Of a stretch of 64,000 bases of DNA, positions 32,455-42,657 are shown piece by piece; position 1 is the first letter of the stretch; every line of letters starts with the position of its first letter. The position numbers and the translations under genes were made by a program. The notes under the pieces were generated by a model. The model was not told where the DNA came from and ran no database searches. It saw only the letters and a program-made list of their open reading frames with translations. This DNA is from Beta vulgaris subsp. vulgaris (lineage: Eukaryota > Streptophyta > Magnoliopsida > Caryophyllales > Amaranthaceae). The stretch spans positions 11,104,560 through 11,168,559 of the forward strand of contig NC_079210.1 in the NCBI RefSeq assembly GCF_026745355.1, in the 5' to 3' direction.

Positions 32455-33370
32455 TTTTAACGCCACCTTCATGGAGGGCAAGGACATTTTATTTACGTTA
32501 TTTTATTTTATCTGCTCTTAAACCGCCTATATGGACAGGTTAATTTTTTTTGCCACCTATATGGACGGCCTAGTGAAGTGATAGCATTATTATTCTTATA
32601 TGTGCAATAATGTCGTATGTATGCAGGGAACAAGCATTCAGAACATTATTATATATTATTGTCTCTAATCTTCTACTTTTTGCATTTATAGTTACATATA
32701 TTATATTACTAATTTACTAGCATGCTCTAATATATATTTGTCAATATTAGAATTTTATTATGTATGTTGTATATTTTTTAACTGTATATGAACTGCACAG
32801 TTAGGGATAACCCTCTATAAAAGCGGATTACCATCCCCATTTTCACCACACATCCCTTATCTTTTTCCGATTTTTTTTCTCTAAACCCCAAATTTTTTTC
32901 CTTCTTCCTCAACCTTCCGGCCACCATGTTTAACGCCGACGACAACCGTCCTCCACCCTCATCTTCTCTTTTGAAGAGGATTTTAGGAAAATAAACTCTA
33001 CTTATTTCTTATAGCCGGTTTCTTTTTCCTCCTCATGGCATTAATGATATATCTCCTAATACATAAATAGGAGACAAAAAAAAAAAATTCCCCCGGAAGA
33101 ATGGCGAAAAATGCACATGAATATCAATTTTTTTTGTCTTTAAGTGCATTTTAGGAAGTTTTTTTGTTTATTCACTTGTTGTATTTTGTTTCTATTTTTG
33201 GTATTTTCTTGTTTTTTTTGCTTAGCTTCATTATTATTGTACGCTATTTTTAGTTTTTTTTTTTGTATTATTTATCTATAATAATAATGATATAAATCGG
33301 GGAGAATATATATATATGTGATTTATCATCATTACTAATTTCAAATATTTACCTATTTGTAGTCAAAAGA

Positions 33371-34293
33371 ATGGGAGATCTAGTGAAAAGACAATTTAAC
33401 ATACTAGATCTATCTGGGCAAAAGTTTTTAGAATGGACGGTGGACGCCCAAATGAATTTAAAGGCCCAAGGACTGGAACATACAATTAAAGATGTGACAA
33501 CCCAACAAGGGGATGCAACTACAACAGCCGCATCAGTTAAAATTGCGACTGTACAAGAAAAGGCAAAAGCCTTAGTCCTCCTAAGACATCATTTACATGA
33601 AAGTTTAAAAAGTGAATATCTACTTGTGGATGATCCAAAAGAACTATGGGATAGCCTAAATGAAAGATATGGGCATCACAAAAATGTGCTTCTCCCAAAG
33701 GCACATTATGACTGGACCAATCTGAGGTTCCAGGATTTTAAAACGGTCAGTGATTACAATTCAACATTGTTTAGAATTGTAACATTGTTAAGATATTGTG
33801 ATCATCCCATCACAGAAGAGCAAATGATAAACAAAACGCTCTCCACTTTCCACGCCTCTAATATCTATTGGCAGAACAATACAGGTTCAGAGCTTTCAAA
33901 AAGTACTCTGAGCTAATCTCAGTACTACTTGTGGCTGAACAAAATAATGATCTTTTGCTGAAAAATCATAATCTTAGACCTACGGGGTCTTCAGCCACTC
34001 ATGAGATAAATGCAATAGAAAGCTCTAATCCACCAGAAGCAAATGCTATACATAGTGGTGGACGCGGTAATTACAACGGTCGTGGTAATTACCGTGGCCG
34101 AGGGCGTGGACGTGGAAGAGGCCGATTTTCCCCAAGAAATAATAATTTTAAACATTCTGATAAAAATTGGGGACAATCATCTGGAAATCAGAGGCAGACG
34201 TCCTATAAAGGAAATGATACTTGCCATAGATGTGGCATGACTGGGCACTGGGGCCGCACATGTCGTACTGACAAACATTTGGTAGATCTATGA
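33371..34293 (+). pseudogene. Copia gag with one frameshift
   Basis: 33371-33916 encodes the UBN2-type gag: LDLSGQKFLEW near residue 12, KALVLLRHHLHESLK about residue 70, ELWDSLNERYGHHK about residue 97, then LPKAHYDWTNLRFQDFKTVS. The frame changes at about 33870-33900. 33868-34293 then carries an Arg/Gly-rich GRGNYRGRGRGRGRGR segment and a zinc knuckle CHRCGMTGHWGRTC, the nucleic-acid-binding end of gag. Single frameshifts in homopolymer-poor DNA suggest true decay, but a sequencing slip cannot be excluded. Confidence 0.85.
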
Positions 34294-34539
34294 AGCAAAC
34301 TTTGTTAATGAAGCCACTACATCCATGCCCAGCCTTGATGTTTCAGATTTTTTTATGGATGATGCTAAAGTAGAAAATAACTTTGTTTAGATCACAATCA
34401 TTAATGTGCTTAGTTTATTTAACTGCTTCAATATCCACTTTCATGTATTGTTCCTTATTATTAATAAAATACATTTTTCTTATACTAATCATCGTATTTA
34501 TTATTTATGAAGATATGAATTCATCAGAAGTTGGAACAA

Positions 34540-37500
34540 AGAACAATGTCTCCTGGACAGTGGGACAACACACACCATATTGAAAAATAAAGAGTATTTT
34601 TCAAAACTTACAATATTCCAAGCAAATGTTAGTACAATTTCTGGGACAGCCAAGCTAATTGAAGGCTCTGGAAAAGCTTGCATTATATTTCCAAATGGGA
34701 CAAAATTGATAATTAATGACGCATTATATTCGAGTAAATCTCGAAGGAACCTCATAAGTTTCAAAGATGTACGTCAGAATGGTTACCATTTGGAAACAAT
34801 GACGGTGAACAAAGAGGAATTCATATGCCTAACGGCAGAGAAAACGGCAAGAAATACATCTATGAAAAATTGCCAGCAATTTCCTCGGGACTATATCGCA
34901 TAGATATACGTCCGATTGAAATTAATATGATATCTAACCAGAAGTTAGATAATAGAAAATCATTTACTCTATGGCATGACCGATTAGGCCATCCCGGCAC
35001 AGGAATGATGCATAGAATCATTGAAAACTCAAATGGACACTCTATAAAGAATGTCAAAATTCCTCGGTCAAATGAATTAACATGCTCTGCATGCTCACTT
35101 GGCAAATTGATAATCAGACCATCTATAAATAAGATTGCCACTGAATCTCCAATGTTTTTAGAAAGAATTCAAGGAGATATTTGTGGGCCTATTCACCTGC
35201 ATGGGACCATTTCGTTATTTCATGGTATTAATTGATGCCTCTACTCGATGGTCACATGTGAGCCTTCTGTCAAGCAGAAATGTTGTTTGCAAAACTTTTG
35301 GCTCAAATAATTCGATTAAGAACTCAATTCCCAGATCATACAATAAAGAAAATAAGATTAGACAATGCTGGGGAATTTACATCCCAAACATTTAATGACT
35401 ATTGCATGTCTATTGGGATTATTGTTGAGCACCCTGTACCTCATGTACATACACAAAATGGTCTTGCTGAATCATTAATCAAAAGACTACAATTAATTGC
35501 AAGACCATTAATAATGAGGTCAAAATTGCCATCTACTACTTGGGGTCATGCTATATTACATGCGCGCAACATTGATAAGATTAAGGCCGACAGCCTATCA
35601 CAAATTCTCACCATTACAATTAGTATCGGTCGAGAACTGAATATCTCACATTTGAGAATTTTTGGGTGCGCTGTACATATACCTATTGCTCCGCCCAACG
35701 TACTAAAATGGGTCCACAAAGAAGGATGGGAATATATGTTGGATTTGAATCTCCATCAATTATCAAATATTTAGAGCCAACAACTGGTGATCTATTTACG
35801 GCTCGATTTGCCGACTGTCATTTTAATGAGTCGGTATTCCCATCCTTAGGGGGAGAGAAAGTGGACCCACAAAATATAAAATCGGAAATTACATGGAACG
35901 CATCGCAAATGTCGTTTCTGGACCCGAGAACAAATTCATGTGAACAAGAAGTCAAGAAAATTGTTCATCTGCAAAGTATTGCAAACCAATTGCCAGATGC
36001 ATTCACAGATTCTAAGAAAGTGACAAAGTCACATGTACCTGCTGCGAATGCTCCGGAACGGATTGAAATTCCTAATGACAATAAGGCAATTGAAAATGAG
36101 TCAATAGCACGTCGAAAACGTGGCAGACCACCCGGTTCTAAAGATTTAAAACCAGAAAAATGAAAAGGCAAGGGGAGACAACGAACGAAATTAATATAAA
36201 TCTCCCAACAGAGCATGATGAAAACAAAATGAAGAAAACGTGTTCCAGAAGAAAAGGAACATGAAAGCATAGACAACAATGAAACTTCAATTAATTATGT
36301 TTCTACAAAGAGACAATGGAATCGAAAAGATGTTGTCTTGAATGAAATTTTTGCTTACTCGATAGCGGTTGAAATGACATACGATGAAAATGATGTAGAG
36401 CCAAATACAGTTGATGAATGTCGCCGTAGAAAAGATTGGCCAAAATGGAAAGAGGCAATTCAAGCAGAATTGAGATCACTTGAAAAACGTGAAGTATTCG
36501 GTCAAATAACCCAAATACCAAAAGGTGTAAAACCAGTTGGGTACAAATGGGTATTCGTGAGAAAACGAAATGAGAAAAATGAGGTTACTAGATATAAGGC
36601 AAGATTAGTAGCCCAAGGCTTCTCGCAAATGCCAGGGATTGATTATGATGAGACATATTCTCCAGTAGTCGATGCAACTACACTAAGATTTCTGGTAAGT
36701 TTATCAGTTTCGAAAGGATTGCAAATGAGATTGATGGATGTAGTGACCGCATATTTGTATGGCTCACTTGACACAGATATTTATGAAAGTTCCTGATGGA
36801 CTAAAACTACCAGAAAATCACATGCCCAAAGAGATATTTTAATAAAATTGAAAAATCACTCTATGGGGTTAAAACAGTCTGGAAGAATGTGGTATAATCG
36901 TCTTAGTGAATACCTATTGAAAGAAGGATTCAAAAATAATCAAATCAGTCCCTGTGTTTTCATTAAGCGATCTAAATCAGGATTCGCGATCATTGCTGTA
37001 TATGTCGATGATTTGAACATTATCGGAACTCCTAGAGAACTTGAAGCGACTGCAAAATACTTGATGAAAGAATTTGAGATGAAAGATCTCGGGAAGACAA
37101 AATTTTGCCTTGGCCTGCAAATGGAACATCTAAGAAATGGGATTTTTGTCCATCAATCAAACTATACAGAAAAAATCTGAAACGTTTTTTCATGGACAAA
37201 GCCCACCCAATAAGTTCTCCAATGGTAGTGCGTTCCCTGAATGAGAAAGATGATCCATTCAGACCACGAGAAGAAATCGAGAGATTCTTGGTCCTGAAGT
37301 ACCATATCTAAGTGCAATTGGTGCTTAATGTACTTGGCTAACAATACTCGACCTGCTACATAGCTTTTTCAGTAAACTTGTTAGCTAGATACAGCAATGC
37401 ACCAACAAAGAGACATTGGAATGGAGTCAGACACTTATTACGTTATCTTCGAGGAACACAAGATCTCGGATTATTCTATCATCGAGACCAAATGCGTCAC

Positions 37501-37957
37501 TCATTGGATATGCAGATGCTGGCTACCTATCCAGACACAAAAGGCTAAGTCTCAATCCGGATATCTATTCACTTATGGAGGTACTGCAATATCTTGGAAA
37601 TCCACGAAGCAGACTTTGACGGCCACATCATCAAATCATGCAGAATTAATTGCTCTTTATGAAGCTGGAAGGGAATGTGTATGGCTAAGGTCAATGATCA
37701 AGAATATCCAAGAAGAATGTGGGATGGAAACAATAACAACAAATCCAACTATCATCTACGAAGACAATACTGCATGCATCACCCAAGTAAGCGAAGGGTA
37801 CATCAAAGGAGACAAAACTAAACATTTTCACCAAAGCTCTTCTTCACTCATGACCTCCAAAAGGAAGGGACGATCAACATCCGACAAATCCAATCATGTG
37901 AGAATCTTGCAGATTTATTCACCAAATCCCTTCCGGCGAAGAAATTTGAAGAATTAG
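34540..37957 (+). pseudogene. Copia pol: protease, integrase, RT, RNase H (frameshifted)
   Basis: The aspartic protease motif DSGTTHT is at ~34555. GAG-pre-integrase LWHDRLGHPG at ~34970 is followed by the CSACSLGK zinc end. Integrase catalytic Asp residues are in QGDICGP (~35175) and IRLDNAGEF (~35360), and the Glu is in NGLAES (~35465). Breaks lie near 35195 and 35280 and past 35770. The reverse transcriptase begins at WPKWKEAIQAEL (~36440), with TYSPVV (~36655) and YVDDLNI (~37000). RNase H residues lie in GYADAG (~37500), SNHAELIAL and EDNTACI (~37760). At least five frame changes or stops separate these blocks, so no full polyprotein can be made from this copy. Confidence 0.9.
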
Positions 37958-38215
37958 TCCGAAAAATTGGAATGCGTCATCTTCATGATATATGCTAGAT
38001 TCAGGGGGAGTATTATATGCGCTGCACTCTTTTTCCCTTCGATCAGGTTTTTATCCCACCGGGTTTTTCCTGACAAGGTTTTTAATGAGGCAGTTAATTT
38101 TAAGCATATAAGATTATTATAGTTATACTCCTTTCCCTAGTTATGGATTTTTCCCACAGGGATTTTCCTAACACATTCTAAATAGGACAACATCTGTTAT
38201 GAGTTATCAGTGGAC

Positions 38216-38228
38216 ATTCAAGGGGGAG
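38216..38228 (+). promoter_or_regulatory. Polypurine tract before 3' LTR
   Basis: TCAAGGGGGAG abuts the 3' LTR. A twin, TTCAGGGGGAG, lies about 215 bp upstream (38000-38010), near the end of pol. Confidence 0.85.
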
Positions 38229-38466
38229 TGTTGTGAAAACAGTGGAATGACCAATTCCACTGTTGAACACAGTGAAGTCCACTGCCATGCATTCAGTGCA
38301 TGATAAGTTTTTCTTGCCATTATTGTTGATTTATGCAAATACACAGTAAGGTTTGTGCCTATAAATACTACAAATTGTAAGAAGTGAATACACCGAACTG
38401 AAATACAATACTCTTCTGATAAATTTCTCTCAGTAACATTCTTTCTATATATCTTTACTTACAACA
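38229..38466 (+). repeat. 3' LTR (238 bp)
   Basis: Equal in length to the 5' LTR; four transitions distinguish them. Confidence 0.95.
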
Positions 38467-38546
38467 ATCAACAATATTTTGTCGATAGTCTTAAAGTTTG
38501 ACCATATTTTATGAAACAAAAAGCAAGGGTTGGAGTATCAAATAAA

Positions 38547-38760
38547 CTAGTTTTTATATGCACGCGATGCGTGCGAACATATGTATAAAATTATTTTTTT
38601 AGGAGATGAAGAAAATTAAATTAATTATTAATTATTTCTAATAAATTAGGAATATTTGAATTGTTGGTGGTTTTCTTTTTGTAATTTTTTTTTATTTTTT
38701 AAATTAATTAGGTAGTTTTCTTTTTTATCTTTTCATTAAAGGAAGTAGTTATAATAGAGA
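38547..38760 (-). mobile_element. Small minus-strand Helitron (214 bp)
   Basis: Read on the minus strand it starts TCTCTATTATAACTACTTCC after an A, and ends with the perfect stem GCACGCATCGCGTGC, then ATATAAAAACTAG before T. Non-coding. It abuts the larger Helitron at 38766. Confidence 0.85.
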
Positions 38761-38765
38761 TGTTA

Positions 38766-41700
38766 CTAGTCTTATATGCACGCTATGCGTGCGAAATCGT
38801 CAGGTAAGTTAAATTGATTACATAAAAGCCTTATATGCACGCTATGTGTGGTAAATCGTTTTTAAAATTAAATTAATTACATATTTATATCTAGTAATAT
38901 TTGCACAAAAAATTATTATATTTATAAAGTTTTATTAAAGGGAAACATATTCATAGTTCAACAACGTATTAACTAAGATACTATATGAACATTTGCAATA
39001 TTTTTTTTAATTGTTTAATTTGTTTTCATGATCCTTGCATCTCTATTCTATATGGGAAGAGGGGTAGGACACTAAAATATTAGAAACCCCATTTTACCCT
39101 CATCTCTATTCTATATGTCAAGAGGGGTAGGACACCAAAAATCTAAAAACCCCTATATTACCCCTAACAAATTAAGTAAATTACATCCAAAATGAGAAAA
39201 AAAGAAAAATAAAATAAAATTAAGTATTACGTGCAAACTAATTGCCTTTAACTTCCCATCCAAAAGAAAACTGCTTCTATCTACAAACAAAAAAATTAAA
39301 AGGCAAAAAAAAAAAAAAACCACACATTACAATGTAACCTACTAATCTATTATGAAATCGTAATTTCTACAACTAAATCTGAAATTCTATTTGTTTCTAT
39401 CTTAAACACCTCTAAACAGATTCAATAATCTTTCTGAGTGAAATGCTTCTGCTTTTGGAAGAACTTTCATCTTCCCCTTCAATATCTACAATCAAATACA
39501 CAACAATAATAACTTTTTGAAGTCTACAATTCCTCTTTCAACAACTACAATCAGGTAACCTCAACCCTATATCAAAGACACAATATTATGTTGTTCTGCA
39601 TCTTATTAATAACTTTTTATGCAGTATAGTCGAACCAAATCAAACAGAGGATAATTGGAAAATCTAGAGGCAGCCAACATAGTCATCACTTACCAGGTAC
39701 TTGAGACTAATTGTTATTGATCACTATATATGGCAAAATGATGAATCCCATAACTTAAGTTATCAGGTAATAATAGGTTACCAAGTAAAAACTTCAAAAT
39801 CGCAAAACCCAATAATGGTATTATCGAGTGGCCAAAATACTAAATTGCATAATGGCATAATTGAGTGAAGAAAATTACAACTCACGAAATCTTCAACAAA
39901 CTGAAACCAAAAGACAAAGAAAGTCAAAGGAAAAATATTTTTTATAGAATTGACAACAGCAGTTTGGAGAGCGAACGAGTAGAGCATGAGATTTTGAAGT
40001 GGAGGAGGAGGGGGAGAGAGAGGAAGATCTTAGGAAGCTTAGAGATATTATAACTTTATCTTATAACAGGGGTAAGCTTTCATATGTATTTAAATTTCAT
40101 GTTATTAGGTAGGTTTATGTGATAATGCCATAATGGTAATCACAAAGAAATTATACTCATTCAATCACATAATATTCATACAAGTTTGTTTCCTTTTGAA
40201 ACTTTTTGAGAACTAACCTACATTACTTAATTATACATATTTTAAATGAGAAAAGATGGTGTAGACGTTGTTTTCATTGGTAACTAATAATGAGCTTTTA
40301 ATTATTGTCATCTACACTTTGATTGTATTTGTATATTATGATAGACATGTTTATTTGGAGTGTTATGCTTTTTACTAAAATAGTTAGGTAAAATAATATT
40401 CAAAAGCTAAAAAACTATGTAAAAAGAATAGAAAAAAAAATAAGACAAACAAAAACAAAGGTCGGAACGGAGTAAGAATAGAGGACGACAATCCCTATAA
40501 GATTGTCCTTAATTTATAAGGTTATTATCATTGTTAAATAAAATAAAAGTAACCCTAGCGAGAAGGGCATCCTAAAATTACTTAAATACCTTTATAAAAA
40601 AATTATTGTTGTTAAATAAAATAAAAGTAATTTTATTAGCTCTTAAAATTTATAGATAGTCAAATTACTAGGGTTACTTTTATTTTATTTAACAACAATA
40701 ATTTTTTTATAAAGGTATTTAAGTAATTTTAGGATGCCCTTCTCGCTAGGGTTACTTTTATTTTATTTAACAATGATAATAACCTTATAAAATTAAGGAC
40801 AATCTTATAGGGATTGTCGTCCTCTATTCTTACTCCGTTCCGACCTTTGTTTTTGTTTGTCTTATTTTTTTTTCTATTCTTTTTACATAGTTTTTTAGCT
40901 TTTGAATATTATTTTACCTAACTATTTTAGTAAAAAGCATAACACTCCAAATAAACATGTCTATCATAATATACAAATACAATCAAAGTGTAGATGACAA
41001 TAATTAAAAGCTCATTATTAGTTACCAATGAAAACAACGTCTACACCATCTTTTCTCATTTAAAATATGTATAATTAAGTAATGTAGGTTAGTTCTCAAA
41101 AAGTTTCAAAAGGAAACAAACTTGTATGAATATTATGTGATTGAATGAGTATAATTTCTTTGTGATTACCATTATGGCATTATCACATAAACCTACCTAA
41201 TAACATGAAATTTAAATACATATGAAAGCTTACCCCTGTTATAAGATAAAGTTATAATATCTCTAAGCTTCCTAAGATCTTCCTCTCTCTCCCCCTCCTC
41301 CTCCACTTCAAAATCTCATGCTCTACTCGTTCGCTCTCCAAACTGCTGTTTGTCAATTCTATAAAAAATATTTTTCCTTTGACTTTCTTTGTCTTTTGGT
41401 TTCAGTTTGTTGAAGATTTCGTGAGTTGTAATTTTCTTCACTCAATTATGCCATTATGCAATTTAGTATTTTGGCCACTCGATAATACCATTATTGGGTT
41501 TTGCGATTTTGAATTTTTACTTGGTAACCTATTATTACCTGATAACTTAAGTTATGGGATTCATCATTTTGCCATATATAGTGATCAATAACAATTAGTC
41601 TCAAGTACCTGGTAAGTGATGACTATGTTGTTGGCTGCCTCTAGATTTTCCAATTATCCTCTGTTTGATTTGGTTCGACTATACTGCATAAAAAGTTATT

Positions 41701-42266
41701 AATAAGATGCAGAACAACATAATATTGCGTCTTTGATATAGGGTTGAGGTTACCTGATTGTAGTTGTTGAAAGAGGAATTGTAGACTTCAAAAAGTTATT
41801 ATTGTTGTGTATTTGATTGTAGATATTGAAGGGGAAGATGAAAGTTCTTCCAAAAGCAGAAGCATTTCACTCAGAAAGATTATTGAATCTGTTTAGAGGT
41901 GTTTGAGATAGAAACAAATAGAATTTCAGATTTAGTTGTAGAAATTACGATTTCATAATAGATTAGTAGGTTACATTGTAATGTGTGGTTTTTTTTTTTT
42001 GCCTTTTAATTTTTTTTGTTTGTAGATAGAAGCAGTTTTCTTTTGGATGGGAAGTTAAAGGCAATTAGTTTGCACGTAATACTTAATTTTATTTTATTTT
42101 TCTTTTTTTCTCATTTTGGATATAATTTACTTAATTTGTTAGGGGTAATATAGGGGTTTTTAGATTTTTGGTGTCCTATCCCTCTTGACATATAGAATAG
42201 AGATGAGGGTAAAATGGGGTTTCTAATATTTTAGTTTCCTACCCCTCTTCCCATATAGAATAGAGA
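38766..42266 (-). mobile_element. Minus-strand Helitron carrying a giant inverted repeat
   Basis: On the minus strand the 5' end is A|TCTCTATTCTATATGGG at 42266. The 3' end is the stem GCACGCATAGCGTGC, then ATATAAGACTAG at 38766, followed by T. The first 1.59 kb (42266-40674) is repeated in inverted orientation at 40630-39040, and then about 270 bp leads to the 3' hairpin. A decayed second hairpin copy lies at about 38830-38855. No Rep/helicase gene is present, so it is non-autonomous. It ends about 390 bp upstream of the start codon of the EDR2-like gene. Confidence 0.75.
39040..42266. repeat. Near-perfect inverted repeat, ~1.59-kb arms, 43-nt spacer
   Basis: The left arm is 39040-40630 and the right arm 40674-42266. 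By eye they differ only at scattered single bases (for example near 39073/42233 and 39183/42123) and a few small indels (near 39677, 39958 and 40519), so identity is about 99%. Each arm opens with two tandem ~62-bp copies of the Helitron 5' end (TCTCTATTCTATATG...AGAGGGGTAGGACAC). The body contains a stretch with mRNA-like features (CTCTCTCCCCCTCCTCCTCC, then TTTTGGTTTCAG in the right arm), perhaps a captured 5' region of a gene. I recognise no protein. Confidence 0.93.
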
Positions 42267-42398
42267 TACTTCCTACGAAAACAACTTGACTTGTTAATAA
42301 AGTTGCAGCCACTATCGTTAGGTGGGCCCGACACTGGTAATCTGTCAATCTTTTGTCTTACATAGGCAGCCAATCAGTTCCTCTGACAGACCAAACAA

Positions 42399-42413
42399 GG
42401 AGAGAGAGAGAGA
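42399..42413. repeat. (GA)n in the 5' region of the EDR2-like gene
   Basis: A GAGAGAGAGAGAGA tract about 250 bp before the start codon, probably in the 5' untranslated region or core promoter. Such tracts are common at plant promoters. Confidence 0.7.
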
Positions 42414-42657
42414 GACGTACTCTCTTTTCATCTCCCCTTGTTCAATACGACTCAAATATTAGATGGTAATATTGATTCTCTTGAGTCCTTTCCAAATTTG
42501 GGTTTAAATCTTCTTCATTTTATTTGTTTGAATTATACTAAAAAAAATATCATCATTAAGCAAATTAAATTGCTTAAACCCATTAACATAAATACATAAT
42601 AACCTAACCCTTGGAATTTTAGCAAGTTTGGAGAAGTGGGTATTTGCAGTTATCAAA

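Larger units (their letters stand above)
31783..38466 (+). mobile_element. Young Ty1/copia retrotransposon with frameshifted pol
   Basis: Two 238-bp LTRs (31783-32020 and 38229-38466) differ at only four positions, all transitions. An exact 5-bp duplication ATCAA flanks them (31778-31782 and 38467-38471). Order: LTR, primer-site region, a 105-aa leader ORF, gag, protease, integrase, reverse transcriptase, RNase H, polypurine tract, LTR, the Ty1/copia arrangement. The coding part needs several frame changes and contains stops, so this copy is probably defective despite its young LTRs. The UBN2-type gag and YVDDLNIIG motif are typical of plant copia. Confidence 0.95.

Noticed and set aside
41379..41591. 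Pair of mirrored frames (also at 39778-39987) as genes
   Set aside because: They are the same sequence in the two arms of the inverted repeat, without start context or recognised motif.
39040..42266. The giant palindrome as an assembly or read-through artefact
   Set aside because: The arms differ at several separate bases and small indels, and the outer tips coincide with Helitron 5' ends. A foldback artefact would give identical arms with random borders.
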